Assembly: GCA_965205925.1 (NCBI GenBank)
Contig: OZ242183.1
Coordinates: 930,001-994,000, forward strand
Direction: 5' to 3'
Origin: CAYRJD01 sp965205925
Lineage (GTDB): Bacteria; Actinomycetota; Acidimicrobiia; Acidimicrobiales; Poriferisodalaceae
DNA: 64,000 bases
The notes under the pieces were generated by a model. It ran no database searches. It had not been told where the DNA came from and was given only the letters and a program-made list of their open reading frames with translations. The translations under genes were made by a program, and so were the position numbers. Each line of letters starts with the position of its first letter. Positions within the stretch are counted from its first letter, which is position 1. Below are positions 33,985 through 42,308 of the stretch, one piece after another.

Positions 33985-36900
33985 ATGCCTGTGGGTAGCG
34001 TGCCGTTTGTGCGTGCGCCGGTGAAGGGATTGGCGCGACTGGAGCTAGCCGGCTGGATCGAGCTCGTGGTGGTTGTCAGTTGTTGTGTGGCCGTGTTCGT
34101 CTGGCTGGGGCCAGGCAACATATTCACTGACACAACACCGACCGGCGGCGACATGGGCGCGCACGTGTGGGGCCCGGCGTTCTTACGTGATGAGCTGTTG
34201 CCCAATTGGCAGATACGCGGCTGGAGCACGGACTGGTATGCCGGTTTCCCAGCACTTCAGTTTTACATGGTGTTGCCATATCTGGTGATCGTTGCAGCTG
34301 ACGTTCTGCTGCCTTACGGCGTTGCATTCAAGCTGGTGGCAATCAGTGGGGTGGTGCTAATGCCGGCGGCTGGGTGGGCGATGGCTCGACTGGCGCGCTG
34401 GTCACGACCGGTGCCAGAGCTATGTGCTGTGGCGATGTTGCTGTTTGTCTTTCAAGTCAACTACACGATCTACGGCGGCAACATTGCTTCGACCCTGGCC
34501 GGCGAATTTGCCTTTGCCATGGGTTTGTGCGTGACGCTGGTTTATTTCGGGTTGCTGTTACGTTCGCTAGAGACAGGAGTTGGTCGGGCGCGTTCAGCAG
34601 TTGCTTTAGCAATTGTGATTTTGTTGCATCCAATTACTGCGGCGTTTGCGGTTGCGATCACCGTCATTGCCATTGCAGTGTGGGGGCTGCATCGTTTGCC
34701 TGAGGTAGCGGGTCGCGCAAATGCTGCACTGGCCATAGTCGCCGCGGTGCTGTTGCAAATCGCAGTGTGGAACGCGACCGATTCGCCAAGCCTGCGACTT
34801 GTTGCGTTGGCGGTAGTAGTGGTTGCTCTACTTATTTTTGAACTGCGCAGGGCTTGGTGGGCTCTCACGATCGGTTTGGTAGGCGGGGCTATTTCGGCGT
34901 TCTGGAGTTACCCGTTTATTGCGCGAAGAGCGTTTCTGAACGACATGGGCTGGGTGAAGATCACCGAGGTACGAACGAACCTGTTTTTCCCAAATGAGGC
35001 CACCGGTGATGCGGTAAGGCACAGCATCACCTGGCTGCTGGTGTTGGCGGCAATTGCTGTGATTGCGGGCCTGTTGCGCTGGCAGCGGCCCACCCTGTTG
35101 CTGTTGGCGATAGCTGCAACGATGGGTATGGCTTTTGCCCACTGGCCCCAGCACAGACTCTGGAACGCACGCATCTTGCCGTTCTGGTACCTCAGCATCT
35201 ACCTGCTGGCAGCGGTCGGTATTTGGGCTCTGATCAAAGCATTCGCAAACTCGGGAAGATCTTCAGGCAGGGTCAACGTCACAAGGTGGCTGCAGCTTGT
35301 GACGCCCGTGCTGGCTTATTTTGCAGCGTTTGGTTTCGTTGCCCTCTATCTAGGGATACTGCCTGGGCAGCGCTACACGGAAAACGAGTTTCGATGGGGA
35401 CCGCTAACCGTGGATCAAAGTGATCGCAATTTTGTACAAGGCTGGGCGTCGTGGAACTTCACCGGCTACGAGCAGCGATCGGGCTATCCGACGTACTTAA
35501 GCCTGATTGAATCCATGTCGCAACTTGGCGAGGATCGTGGCTGCGGATCTCTAATGTGGGAATACGAAGCCGACGAGTTAGGCAGCTACGGGACACCGAT
35601 GGCGCCGATGTTGCTGCCTTACTGGACGGATGGCTGCATTTCCTCAATGGAGGGTCTTTACTTTGAGTCGTCTCCGACTGTGCCCTTTCATTTTTTGATG
35701 CAGTCGGAACTATCGCAGAAACCCTCTCGCGCAATGCGAGGATTGCCCTATAGCGATCTTGATTTCGAATTAGGCGTGGCGCATATGCAGATGTCTGGGG
35801 TGCGCTATTACGCCGCGTTTAGCACCGAGGCGCTGAAGCAAGCCGAAAGGTCGGAAGCTCTGACGCCGGTGGCATACGCAGATCCGTGGATTGTGTACGC
35901 AGTAGCCGACAGCGAAGTGGTGCAACCACTGGAATATGAGCCTGCAGTGGTGATCGATGCCCCAGTAGCTGGACGCTCGTGGACCGATCCTGCTGTGATT
36001 TGGTTCAACGACCGGTCAAGCTGGGATGTGCTTATCGCTGCTGATGGTCCGGCGGACTGGGAGCGCGTTGAACTGTTGCCGCCTCTTGACACAGGTGCTA
36101 GCAGCGCAAGTCAAGACATTTCAGCAACCTTTACTCGGTTTGCAACGCTGCCGCCGCAGTCTCGCCAAAAACTGCCAGACGTAACGGTGTCAGATGTAGT
36201 TCGCAACGGCGATGAACTGTCATTTCAAGTAGATCGCATCGGTGTGCCGGTATTGGTGAAAGTGTCCTATTTTCCCAACTGGAGCGTGCAAGGCGCTCTC
36301 GGGCCCTATCGGGTTACACCTAACTGGATGGTGGTAGTGCCAACTGATGAGGTCGTGCAAATGCGGTTTGGGGCAACCAGTGTTGAGTTCACAGCCTGGA
36401 TCTTGACGTTGCTAGGGGTGATAGCACTGGCGTACTTTGCGTTGCGTCCGCCCGCCCGCTTCGATGCACCAGTATTTCGTAGCACATCTAAACAATTGCA
36501 TCGCAGTTCGCAAGATAACCAGCTAAATCTCATGTCAGATAGCAGGCCTACCCGAGCATCGGTGTCGGTGGTGCTACCGGCTTTTGAAGCTGCCGAACAA
36601 GTCACGAACTCTGTAGCGAAGGTACGCGCGTGCTTCACCGACATGAGTAGCCCAGCCATGAGTAGCCCAGGTTTGGTCGAAATCATCGTGGTAGACGACG
36701 GTTCAAGCGACGACACCGCAGTAAATGCCATAGCCGCCGGGGCCGATCGCGTAATCATCCTCGCTTCGAATAAAGGTAAGGGCGCGGCCGTGAGGACCGG
36801 AATGCTTGCCGCTGGCGGAGATATACGCATCTTCACCGATGTAGACCTCTCATACCCGCCGCAGCAGTTAGGTAATCTGATTGAGAAGCTGAGTCTCGGT

Positions 36901-37332
36901 GCAGATGTGGCGGTTGGTAATCGTCGCCACATTGATTCGGTCAGGCTTAACTCAGGCTCGCGTTTACGTACCGTTGGCAGTCGTTTGTTCAATCTCGCAG
37001 CGCGGTTGGTATTGCTGGGTAACTATCGCGACACTCAATGTGGGCTAAAAGGATTTACTGCTGAAGCGTCGGACTTAATCTTTAACTGCAGCTTTGTGGA
37101 CGGCTTCGCCTTTGACGTGGAGGTGCTGTACTTGGCCGAAGTAAGCCAGCTGCAGGTTGCCGATGTACCGGTGGTGATAAATCACGAAACCGATTCGACC
37201 GTGAGGTTGGTGCCGCAAGTATTTTCAATGTTGTCTGCGGTCATGGGGATCCGTCGCCGCGTGGCTAAAGGTGAGTACCGCACGCTTATGGCAGCTAACA
37301 AAGCAGTAATCAGTAACACCGAGACGAATTAG
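33985..37332 (+). CDS. Multispanning membrane protein fused to a DPM1/ALG5-like GT2 glycosyltransferase
   Basis: About 1115 residues in one reading frame. The first roughly 510 residues hold a dozen membrane helices in the style of 6-pyruvoyl-tetrahydropterin-synthase-related or GT-C membrane proteins, with GGDMGAHVWGPAFLRDELLP and DWYAGFPALQFYMVLPYL in the first outside loop. A large outside domain and one more helix (AWILTLLGVIALAYFAL) follow. A linker then leads to a cytosolic GT2 domain with SVVLPAFEAAEQV, IIVVDDGSSDDT, NKGKGAAVRTGML, FTDVDLSYPP and DTQCGLKGF, close to polyprenyl-phosphate mannosyl/glucosyl synthases. I prefer ATG 33985; ATG 33949 overlaps the ftsH start codon. The fusion could make a lipid-linked sugar donor and use it. 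Confidence 0.85.
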   Translation: MPVGSVPFVRAPVKGLARLELAGWIELVVVVSCCVAVFVWLGPGNIFTDTTPTGGDMGAHVWGPAFLRDELLPNWQIRGWSTDWYAGFPALQFYMVLPYLVIVAADVLLPYGVAFKLVAISGVVLMPAAGWAMARLARWSRPVPELCAVAMLLFVFQVNYTIYGGNIASTLAGEFAFAMGLCVTLVYFGLLLRSLETGVGRARSAVALAIVILLHPITAAFAVAITVIAIAVWGLHRLPEVAGRANAALAIVAAVLLQIAVWNATDSPSLRLVALAVVVVALLIFELRRAWWALTIGLVGGAISAFWSYPFIARRAFLNDMGWVKITEVRTNLFFPNEATGDAVRHSITWLLVLAAIAVIAGLLRWQRPTLLLLAIAATMGMAFAHWPQHRLWNARILPFWYLSIYLLAAVGIWALIKAFANSGRSSGRVNVTRWLQLVTPVLAYFAAFGFVALYLGILPGQRYTENEFRWGPLTVDQSDRNFVQGWASWNFTGYEQRSGYPTYLSLIESMSQLGEDRGCGSLMWEYEADELGSYGTPMAPMLLPYWTDGCISSMEGLYFESSPTVPFHFLMQSELSQKPSRAMRGLPYSDLDFELGVAHMQMSGVRYYAAFSTEALKQAERSEALTPVAYADPWIVYAVADSEVVQPLEYEPAVVIDAPVAGRSWTDPAVIWFNDRSSWDVLIAADGPADWERVELLPPLDTGASSASQDISATFTRFATLPPQSRQKLPDVTVSDVVRNGDELSFQVDRIGVPVLVKVSYFPNWSVQGALGPYRVTPNWMVVVPTDEVVQMRFGATSVEFTAWILTLLGVIALAYFALRPPARFDAPVFRSTSKQLHRSSQDNQLNLMSDSRPTRASVSVVLPAFEAAEQVTNSVAKVRACFTDMSSPAMSSPGLVEIIVVDDGSSDDTAVNAIAAGADRVIILASNKGKGAAVRTGMLAAGGDIRIFTDVDLSYPPQQLGNLIEKLSLGADVAVGNRRHIDSVRLNSGSRLRTVGSRLFNLAARLVLLGNYRDTQCGLKGFTAEASDLIFNCSFVDGFAFDVEVLYLAEVSQLQVADVPVVINHETDSTVRLVPQVFSMLSAVMGIRRRVAKGEYRTLMAANKAVISNTETN
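36643..36672 (+). repeat. 15-bp tandem duplication in the GT2 domain of the fusion protein
   Basis: ATGAGTAGCCCAG plus two variable bases repeats at 36643-36657 and 36658-36672, encoding MSSPAMSSPG between the first helix and second strand of the GT2 fold. Confidence 0.9.
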
Positions 37333-38714
37333 TGCCAAACATGATTGCGCCGGTTTCGGCCGAGACATTAAGCGAGGTGGTGAAGGCCTACGACATTCGC
37401 GGCCTGTATCCGCAACAACTAGATGTCACCGTTGTGCGTGCTCTGGCTGCGGCTTTTGCTAAGCACTGTGGATGCAGTCAGCTGGTGATCGGGCGTGATA
37501 TGCGAACGAGCGGCGAAGAGCTTGCCGCCGCATTTACTGAAGGCGCAACCACGGTTGGTATCGATGTCATTGATATCGGCTTGGCTTCGACCGATCTGCT
37601 TTATTTCGCTTCGGGTCACCTCAATCTGCCAGCTGCGATGCTGACCGCTTCACACAATCCGGCGACCTACAACGGCATTAAGTTGTGCGGCCCGGGCGCA
37701 ACACCCATTGGTTCCCAAAGTGGGCTGGCGCAGATTTCAGACCTTGCACGCCAAGGTGCTCAAGCTGCCAGCTCACGTGGACAGGTAACACAGCTTGATT
37801 TGCTGGAGCAGTTCGCGCAGCACGTGCATTCGTTCGTTGAGCTTGACGCTCTTACATCGCTACGAGTAGTAGCTGACACCGCAAACGCCATGGGCGGTTA
37901 CGTACTGCCTCCGGTGTTTGCCGACCTGCCATTTAGCTTGGATCTGCTGTATCCAGAGCTGGACGGCACGTTTCCTAATCATCCGGCCGACCCCTTACAA
38001 GCGGAGAACTTGGTCGATCTGCAAGCCAAGGTGATTAGCACTTCGGCTGACATTGGGCTGGCTTTTGACGGTGATGCAGATCGTGTTTTTTTAGTAGACG
38101 AGTTGGGTCAACTAGTCAGCGGTTCTTTAACGACTGCTTTGATAGCTACCGGAATTTTGCAGCGTGAAGGACCTGGTCCGATTTTGCACAATCTAATTTG
38201 TTCACGAGTAGTGCCAGAGGCCATTAGCGAAGCAGGTGGGACGCCTGTGCGAACCAGAGTGGGACACAGCTACATCAAGGCACAGATGGCGCAGACCGGA
38301 GCGGCTTTTGGTGGCGAGCACAGCGGGCACTATTACTTCGCTCGTAACTACAACGCAGACTCAGGGTTAATAGCTGCGTTAGTTGTATTGGAGCAGCTCA
38401 GCAAAACCTCAGACTCATTGAGCCAGCTACTGAAACCGCTCAAGCGCTATGCCTCTTCGGGCGAGATCAACTTTGAGGTAGAGAAGCCCGCAGCCATGAT
38501 TGATGCAGTGTCACTGCAATACAAGCAGCACATGCAAGATCGTCTTGATGGTTTGACCGTTGAAGGTGTTGACTGGTGGTTCAACTTGCGACCCTCAAAC
38601 ACCGAACCGGTATTGCGCTTAAACGCGGAAGCCGACAACGCAACCGCATTGTCAACCATGCTTGACAAAATCACGGAGTTATTGATGCAAGATCCCAAGG
38701 GAAGGGAAGACTGA
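37332..38714 (+). CDS. Phosphomannomutase/phosphoglucomutase
   Basis: Interconverts hexose 6- and 1-phosphates, here probably mannose-6-P to mannose-1-P for GDP-mannose. The N-terminus VVKAYDIRGLYPQQL, the active-site phosphoserine loop TASHNPATYNGIK (residues about 105-117), the metal loop FDGDADRVF (about 245-253), the sugar loop GGEHSGHYYF and the phosphate-binding RPSNTEPVLRL are all intact. Its 460 residues are typical of actinobacterial ManB. The GTG start overlaps the stop of the upstream fusion gene by one base. It sits with the Trm112-like and isomerase genes, as in the mycobacterial manB region. Confidence 0.93.
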   Translation: MPNMIAPVSAETLSEVVKAYDIRGLYPQQLDVTVVRALAAAFAKHCGCSQLVIGRDMRTSGEELAAAFTEGATTVGIDVIDIGLASTDLLYFASGHLNLPAAMLTASHNPATYNGIKLCGPGATPIGSQSGLAQISDLARQGAQAASSRGQVTQLDLLEQFAQHVHSFVELDALTSLRVVADTANAMGGYVLPPVFADLPFSLDLLYPELDGTFPNHPADPLQAENLVDLQAKVISTSADIGLAFDGDADRVFLVDELGQLVSGSLTTALIATGILQREGPGPILHNLICSRVVPEAISEAGGTPVRTRVGHSYIKAQMAQTGAAFGGEHSGHYYFARNYNADSGLIAALVVLEQLSKTSDSLSQLLKPLKRYASSGEINFEVEKPAAMIDAVSLQYKQHMQDRLDGLTVEGVDWWFNLRPSNTEPVLRLNAEADNATALSTMLDKITELLMQDPKGRED

Positions 38715-38720
38715 ACGAAC

Positions 38721-38939
38721 ATGGCTTTACATCCCGACTTGTTGGCGATCCTGGCGTGCCCACAAGACAAAGGCTCGCTGCATTATCTGGCAGCTGAGAA
38801 CAAGCTCTATAACCCGCGCCTTGGTTTGACTTACGAGATTGTCGACGACATCCCGTTGATGTTGATAGAGAAGGCAACGCGCTTATCGAATGCAGAAAAG
38901 GCTCGATTGGATGAAATCGTTAGAGACGAAAACAACTAG
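38721..38939 (+). CDS. Trm112-like small protein (UPF0434-type)
   Basis: A 72-residue protein beginning LHPDLLAILACPQDKGSLHYL and continuing GLTYEIVDDIPLMLIEKATRL, the pattern of bacterial Trm112-like zinc-ribbon proteins. Only one of the usual Cys residues remains (CPQD in place of CPxC), so zinc binding is probably lost, as in many bacterial members. Bacterial relatives have been linked to methyltransferase partners, but none is adjacent here. It lies 6 bp after the mutase, and its stop shares a base with the next GTG start, so the three genes are coupled. Confidence 0.85.
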   Translation: MALHPDLLAILACPQDKGSLHYLAAENKLYNPRLGLTYEIVDDIPLMLIEKATRLSNAEKARLDEIVRDENN

Positions 38940-39997
38940 TGGCTAGCACTTCACCCGATGTCTCGCTCGATCAGATGGGCATGCGAAACGCTCTGCTTGG
39001 TTTAGGGCAACAGATGCAGCGCAGCGTTGATGGTGCTGCTGACACATCGCAACAGGTCACCAGTCTTGTGAAAGACACCGGCATATCCGCTGTCGTATTG
39101 GCTGGCATGGGCGGTTCAGGCATTGCCGGAGACATAGTGCGCGCGGTTGGCGCAACCAACTGTCAAGTGCCGATCACCGTGGTTAAGGGCTACGAATGTC
39201 CTGCCTTTGTTGGGCCGACGACCTTGCTTTTGGCGTTGTCATTTAGTGGCAATACTGAAGAAACGCTGAGCGTGACTCAATCGGCTCACGCCGCTGGAGC
39301 AAACGTGATCTCAGTTAGCTCAGGCGGTGAGCTAACGCAGCTAGCCACCCGCACAAATACCCCTTGCTATGAGGTAGACGCAACGATCCCGATGCCACGT
39401 GCAGCAGTTGGTGCGATGGTGATACCACCGTTGCTAGCGCTGGCTGCAGCTGGCTTGCTAAGCGATGCAGCGCAGCAGATTGCGATGGCAATAGCTCAAG
39501 TCAACACACGTTTAGCCAGTCTGTCTAATCCCACTGGGCAAGTCAGTCTCAGTAATCGTGCTGCGCAAGACTCCCTGTTGCTTGTTTGTGGCGCGGGCAA
39601 TCTTGGTGCCGCTGCAGCTTTACGTTGGAAGACGCAGATAAACGAAAACGCCAAACTTCCCGCTCTGCTAGGTGAGCTACCTGAGTTATGTCATAACGAA
39701 CTAGCGGGCTGGCAGGTGTCACCCGAGGTAGCAGAGAAGACGCTGCCATATTTTCTAAGGCACGACTACGAACATCCTCAAAACAAAAGACGGTTTGAGT
39801 TTTACGCTGACGTTCTGTCAGACGCAGGAGTAGCCCGTCCGATTGAGGTCGCGGCGGTCGGTTCCGGGCCATTGGCACAGATGTTTGATTTGATGGTGAT
39901 TGGCGATGACCTATCGCTGCGCTTGGCAGCTTCAATGAGTCGCGACCCTGGCCCTGTCGACATTTTGATGAACCTTAAAGCGCATCTTGCAAAGTAG
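38939..39997 (+). CDS. Bifunctional phosphoglucose/phosphomannose isomerase (SIS domain)
   Basis: Interconverts fructose-6-P with glucose-6-P or mannose-6-P. The first SIS domain has VLAGMGGSGIAGDIVRAV and LALSFSGNTEETLS. The second has LLLVCGAGNLGAAALRWKTQINENAKLPA and ELPELCHNELAGW, the His-containing motif specific to this family. Its 352 residues fit. With the mutase and nucleotidyltransferase it would complete fructose-6-P to GDP-mannose. Mycobacterium carries a related protein (Rv3256c) next to manB. The GTG start is coupled to the Trm112-like gene. Confidence 0.88.
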   Translation: MASTSPDVSLDQMGMRNALLGLGQQMQRSVDGAADTSQQVTSLVKDTGISAVVLAGMGGSGIAGDIVRAVGATNCQVPITVVKGYECPAFVGPTTLLLALSFSGNTEETLSVTQSAHAAGANVISVSSGGELTQLATRTNTPCYEVDATIPMPRAAVGAMVIPPLLALAAAGLLSDAAQQIAMAIAQVNTRLASLSNPTGQVSLSNRAAQDSLLLVCGAGNLGAAAALRWKTQINENAKLPALLGELPELCHNELAGWQVSPEVAEKTLPYFLRHDYEHPQNKRRFEFYADVLSDAGVARPIEVAAVGSGPLAQMFDLMVIGDDLSLRLAASMSRDPGPVDILMNLKAHLAK

Positions 39998-40020
39998 AAC
40001 TAAGTAGAAAAGCAGAAATC

Positions 40021-41469
40021 ATGTCGTTCACCTACCGAGTTGCCGATCTGAGCTTGCATGAGCCAGGACGAAAGCAGATCGAACTAGCCGAAGCCGAAAT
40101 GCCAGGGTTGATGGAGTTGCGTGCTCGCTACCTTGACGAGCAGCCATTAGCGGGTGAGCGCATCGCAGGTTCGTTGCACATGACCGTGCAAACCGCTGTG
40201 TTGATTGAGACGCTGACAGCGCTTGGAGCCGATGTGCGGTGGGCATCTTGCAATATTTTTTCAACACAAGATGAAGCCGCTGCGGCTGTAGTGGTTGGAC
40301 CTAACGGCACGACAGCTGATCCGGCTGGTGTGCCGGTTTTTGCCTGGAAAGGCGAAACTCTGCCGGAGTACTGGTGGTGCAACTCGCAGGTGCTGCTATG
40401 GCCAGGCTTTAGTGGACCCAGTCTGATGGTGGATGACGGTGGTGACATCACGATGCTGGCTCATCTGGGTGTTCGTTATGAGGCAGAAGGTCAAGTACCT
40501 GACCCAACCACCGACGATTCGCCTGACATGAAAGAAGTGTTGACGTTGTTGGGTGATCTCGCCAAGCAAGACCCCAAGCCGTCTGCCAGTTTTTGGCGTG
40601 AAATGGCCGTAGGCATAAAGGGCGTATCTGAAGAAACCACGACCGGAGTTAATCGTTTGTATGAGCTAGCCAACGCGGACGAGTTGCTGTTTCCTGCTTA
40701 CAACGTGAACAACTCTGTAACGAAGTCAAAATTTGACAATCTCTACGGATGCCGACATTCACTGCTTGACGGAATCAATCGCGCTACCGATGTCATGCTG
40801 GGCGCTAAGACGGCTTTCGTAGCTGGGTACGGGGACGTAGGCAAGGGTTGCGCGCAGGCACTGCGCGGACAAGGTTGTCGCGTGATTGTCGGTGAGGTAG
40901 ATCCCATCAACGCCTTGCAGGCAGTCATGGAAGGCTTTGAGGTGGATCGCCTAGACAATGTCGTAGGTGAGGTAGACGTGTTTGTTACCGCTACCGGCAA
41001 CTACGAGGTAATCACCGCTGAACACATGGCGGCCATGAAGCACTTAGCGATCGTTTGCAACATCGGCCACTTTGACAACGAAATTGATATGGCTGGGCTA
41101 GGGAAGCTGTCTGATGTTCAAGTTCGCAACATCAAGCCGCAAGTAGATGAGTACATATTTCCCAGCGGAAACAGCGTGTTGGTGCTGGCCGAAGGGCGAC
41201 TAGTCAATTTGGGTTGTGCTACGGGACATCCGAGTTTTGTGATGTCAATGAGTTTCACTAATCAGGTGTTGGCGCAGCTTGAGCTGCAAAAAAAACATGC
41301 CGAGCTTGACAGGGTGGTGTACTTGCTGCCGAAGAAGCTTGATGAAGAGGTTGCGCGACTGCACCTGGATGCTTTGGGTGTGAAGCTCACAAAGCTGACA
41401 GAAGAGCAGGCTGACTACATAGGTGTTGATCCAAGCGGCCCGTATAAACCTGATCACTACCGGTATTAG
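40021..41469 (+). CDS. sahH: Adenosylhomocysteinase
   Basis: Reversibly hydrolyses S-adenosylhomocysteine to adenosine and homocysteine with tightly bound NAD. Its 482 residues are the long actinobacterial form with the about 40-residue insertion (DPTTDDSPDMKEVLTLLGDL). Substrate motifs ASCNIFSTQDEAAAA and NVNNSVTKSKFDNLYGCRHS, the NAD motif AGYGDVGKGCAQALRGQG, CNIGHFDNEIDM and the invariant C-terminus KPDHYRY are all present. Only 23 bp separate it from the isomerase gene, leaving no room for an SAH riboswitch. Confidence 0.96.
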   Translation: MSFTYRVADLSLHEPGRKQIELAEAEMPGLMELRARYLDEQPLAGERIAGSLHMTVQTAVLIETLTALGADVRWASCNIFSTQDEAAAAVVVGPNGTTADPAGVPVFAWKGETLPEYWWCNSQVLLWPGFSGPSLMVDDGGDITMLAHLGVRYEAEGQVPDPTTDDSPDMKEVLTLLGDLAKQDPKPSASFWREMAVGIKGVSEETTTGVNRLYELANADELLFPAYNVNNSVTKSKFDNLYGCRHSLLDGINRATDVMLGAKTAFVAGYGDVGKGCAQALRGQGCRVIVGEVDPINALQAVMEGFEVDRLDNVVGEVDVFVTATGNYEVITAEHMAAMKHLAIVCNIGHFDNEIDMAGLGKLSDVQVRNIKPQVDEYIFPSGNSVLVLAEGRLVNLGCATGHPSFVMSMSFTNQVLAQLELQKKHAELDRVVYLLPKKLDEEVARLHLDALGVKLTKLTEEQADYIGVDPSGPYKPDHYRY

Positions 41470-41504
41470 CGTTTCTCAAAATAAATACAGCTTGAAAATC
41501 ACTG

Positions 41505-42305
41505 ATGGCCGCCTACTTTGAGGCGATGTTGTTTGAGGTGCGGTGTCCTGGCTGTGGCCGACTCGGCTGGTGTCCATGCGAGGACTGCATTTCACTCACG
41601 AACCCAGTCAGCCCAGGACCATCCGACGTAGGACTTGGTGCTGCAACGGGATCTGACGGCATTGCCGGAGCGGAGACAACCTGCTCATTATTTTGGCACG
41701 AAGGGGTGGCACGCGAGTTTGTCTTTGCTCTGAAGTTTCGACGTGAACGCAGCATCGCACGTTGGTTAGGAGACGCGCTGGCTGATACCGCTCTGTCGAG
41801 AATTACTTCACCAGGAATAAACACAACGAGCATTGATCTAGTCACTTGGCCGCCAACCACAACTGCACGGCGCCGCAAGCGTGGTTTCGATCAGGCTGAG
41901 ATACTGGCGCGCAGGGTGGCGCGACGGCTAGCCATTCCCGCACGCAGGCTCTTGGTACGCACCAGCACTGCTTCCCAAAGCGGCCTAGGGCGAACCGAAC
42001 GCCTAGCTGGACCGGTTTTCGTTTTGGCAGGTGCCATTTTTTCAGGAGATATCAACCCAAGCTCGCCCCGCAAGGTTTCTGTCTTGGTGGTTGATGATGT
42101 GTTGACTACCGGCGCAACGTTGCGAGCGGCGGTAGCAGCGGTCAAGTCAGGTGCACCAACGGGTTTGCACGAGTGTGGCAAACAAGCAGTAAGCGAAGTT
42201 GTAGTTCACGCGGCGTCATGCACGCGTGCCCGTCACCAAGTGCCGTTGGCGGGCCCTAGCCAGAAATTCTCATCTAGCGCTAATAGGGCCGGCGGTAGCC
42301 TCTAA
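41505..42305 (+). CDS. comF: ComF family phosphoribosyltransferase-like protein
   Basis: A 266-residue protein with an N-terminal Cys cluster (VRCPGCGRLGWCPCEDC) that probably binds zinc. The phosphoribosyltransferase-type core has TTARRRKRGFDQAEILARRVA and the PRPP loop VLVVDDVLTTGATLRAAV. ComF acts in DNA uptake in competent bacteria; in Actinobacteria the homologue next to secA is of uncertain role. The tail after residue 235 is low in recognisable structure. The ATG start is 35 bp after sahH, and secA begins 3 bp after its stop. Confidence 0.88.
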   Translation: MAAYFEAMLFEVRCPGCGRLGWCPCEDCISLTNPVSPGPSDVGLGAATGSDGIAGAETTCSLFWHEGVAREFVFALKFRRERSIARWLGDALADTALSRITSPGINTTSIDLVTWPPTTTARRRKRGFDQAEILARRVARRLAIPARRLLVRTSTASQSGLGRTERLAGPVFVLAGAIFSGDINPSSPRKVSVLVVDDVLTTGATLRAAVAAVKSGAPTGLHECGKQAVSEVVVHAASCTRARHQVPLAGPSQKFSSSANRAGGSL

Positions 42306-42308
42306 TCC

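Noticed and set aside
36306..36992. Minus-strand open frame of about 228 codons
   Set aside because: Antisense to the conserved GT2 domain of the fusion protein; composition is that of a shadow frame with no recognisable domain.
39998..40020. SAH riboswitch before sahH
   Set aside because: Only 23 bp separate the genes, too short for the known riboswitch; the 10-bp near-repeat AAGTAGAA there is not a folded element.
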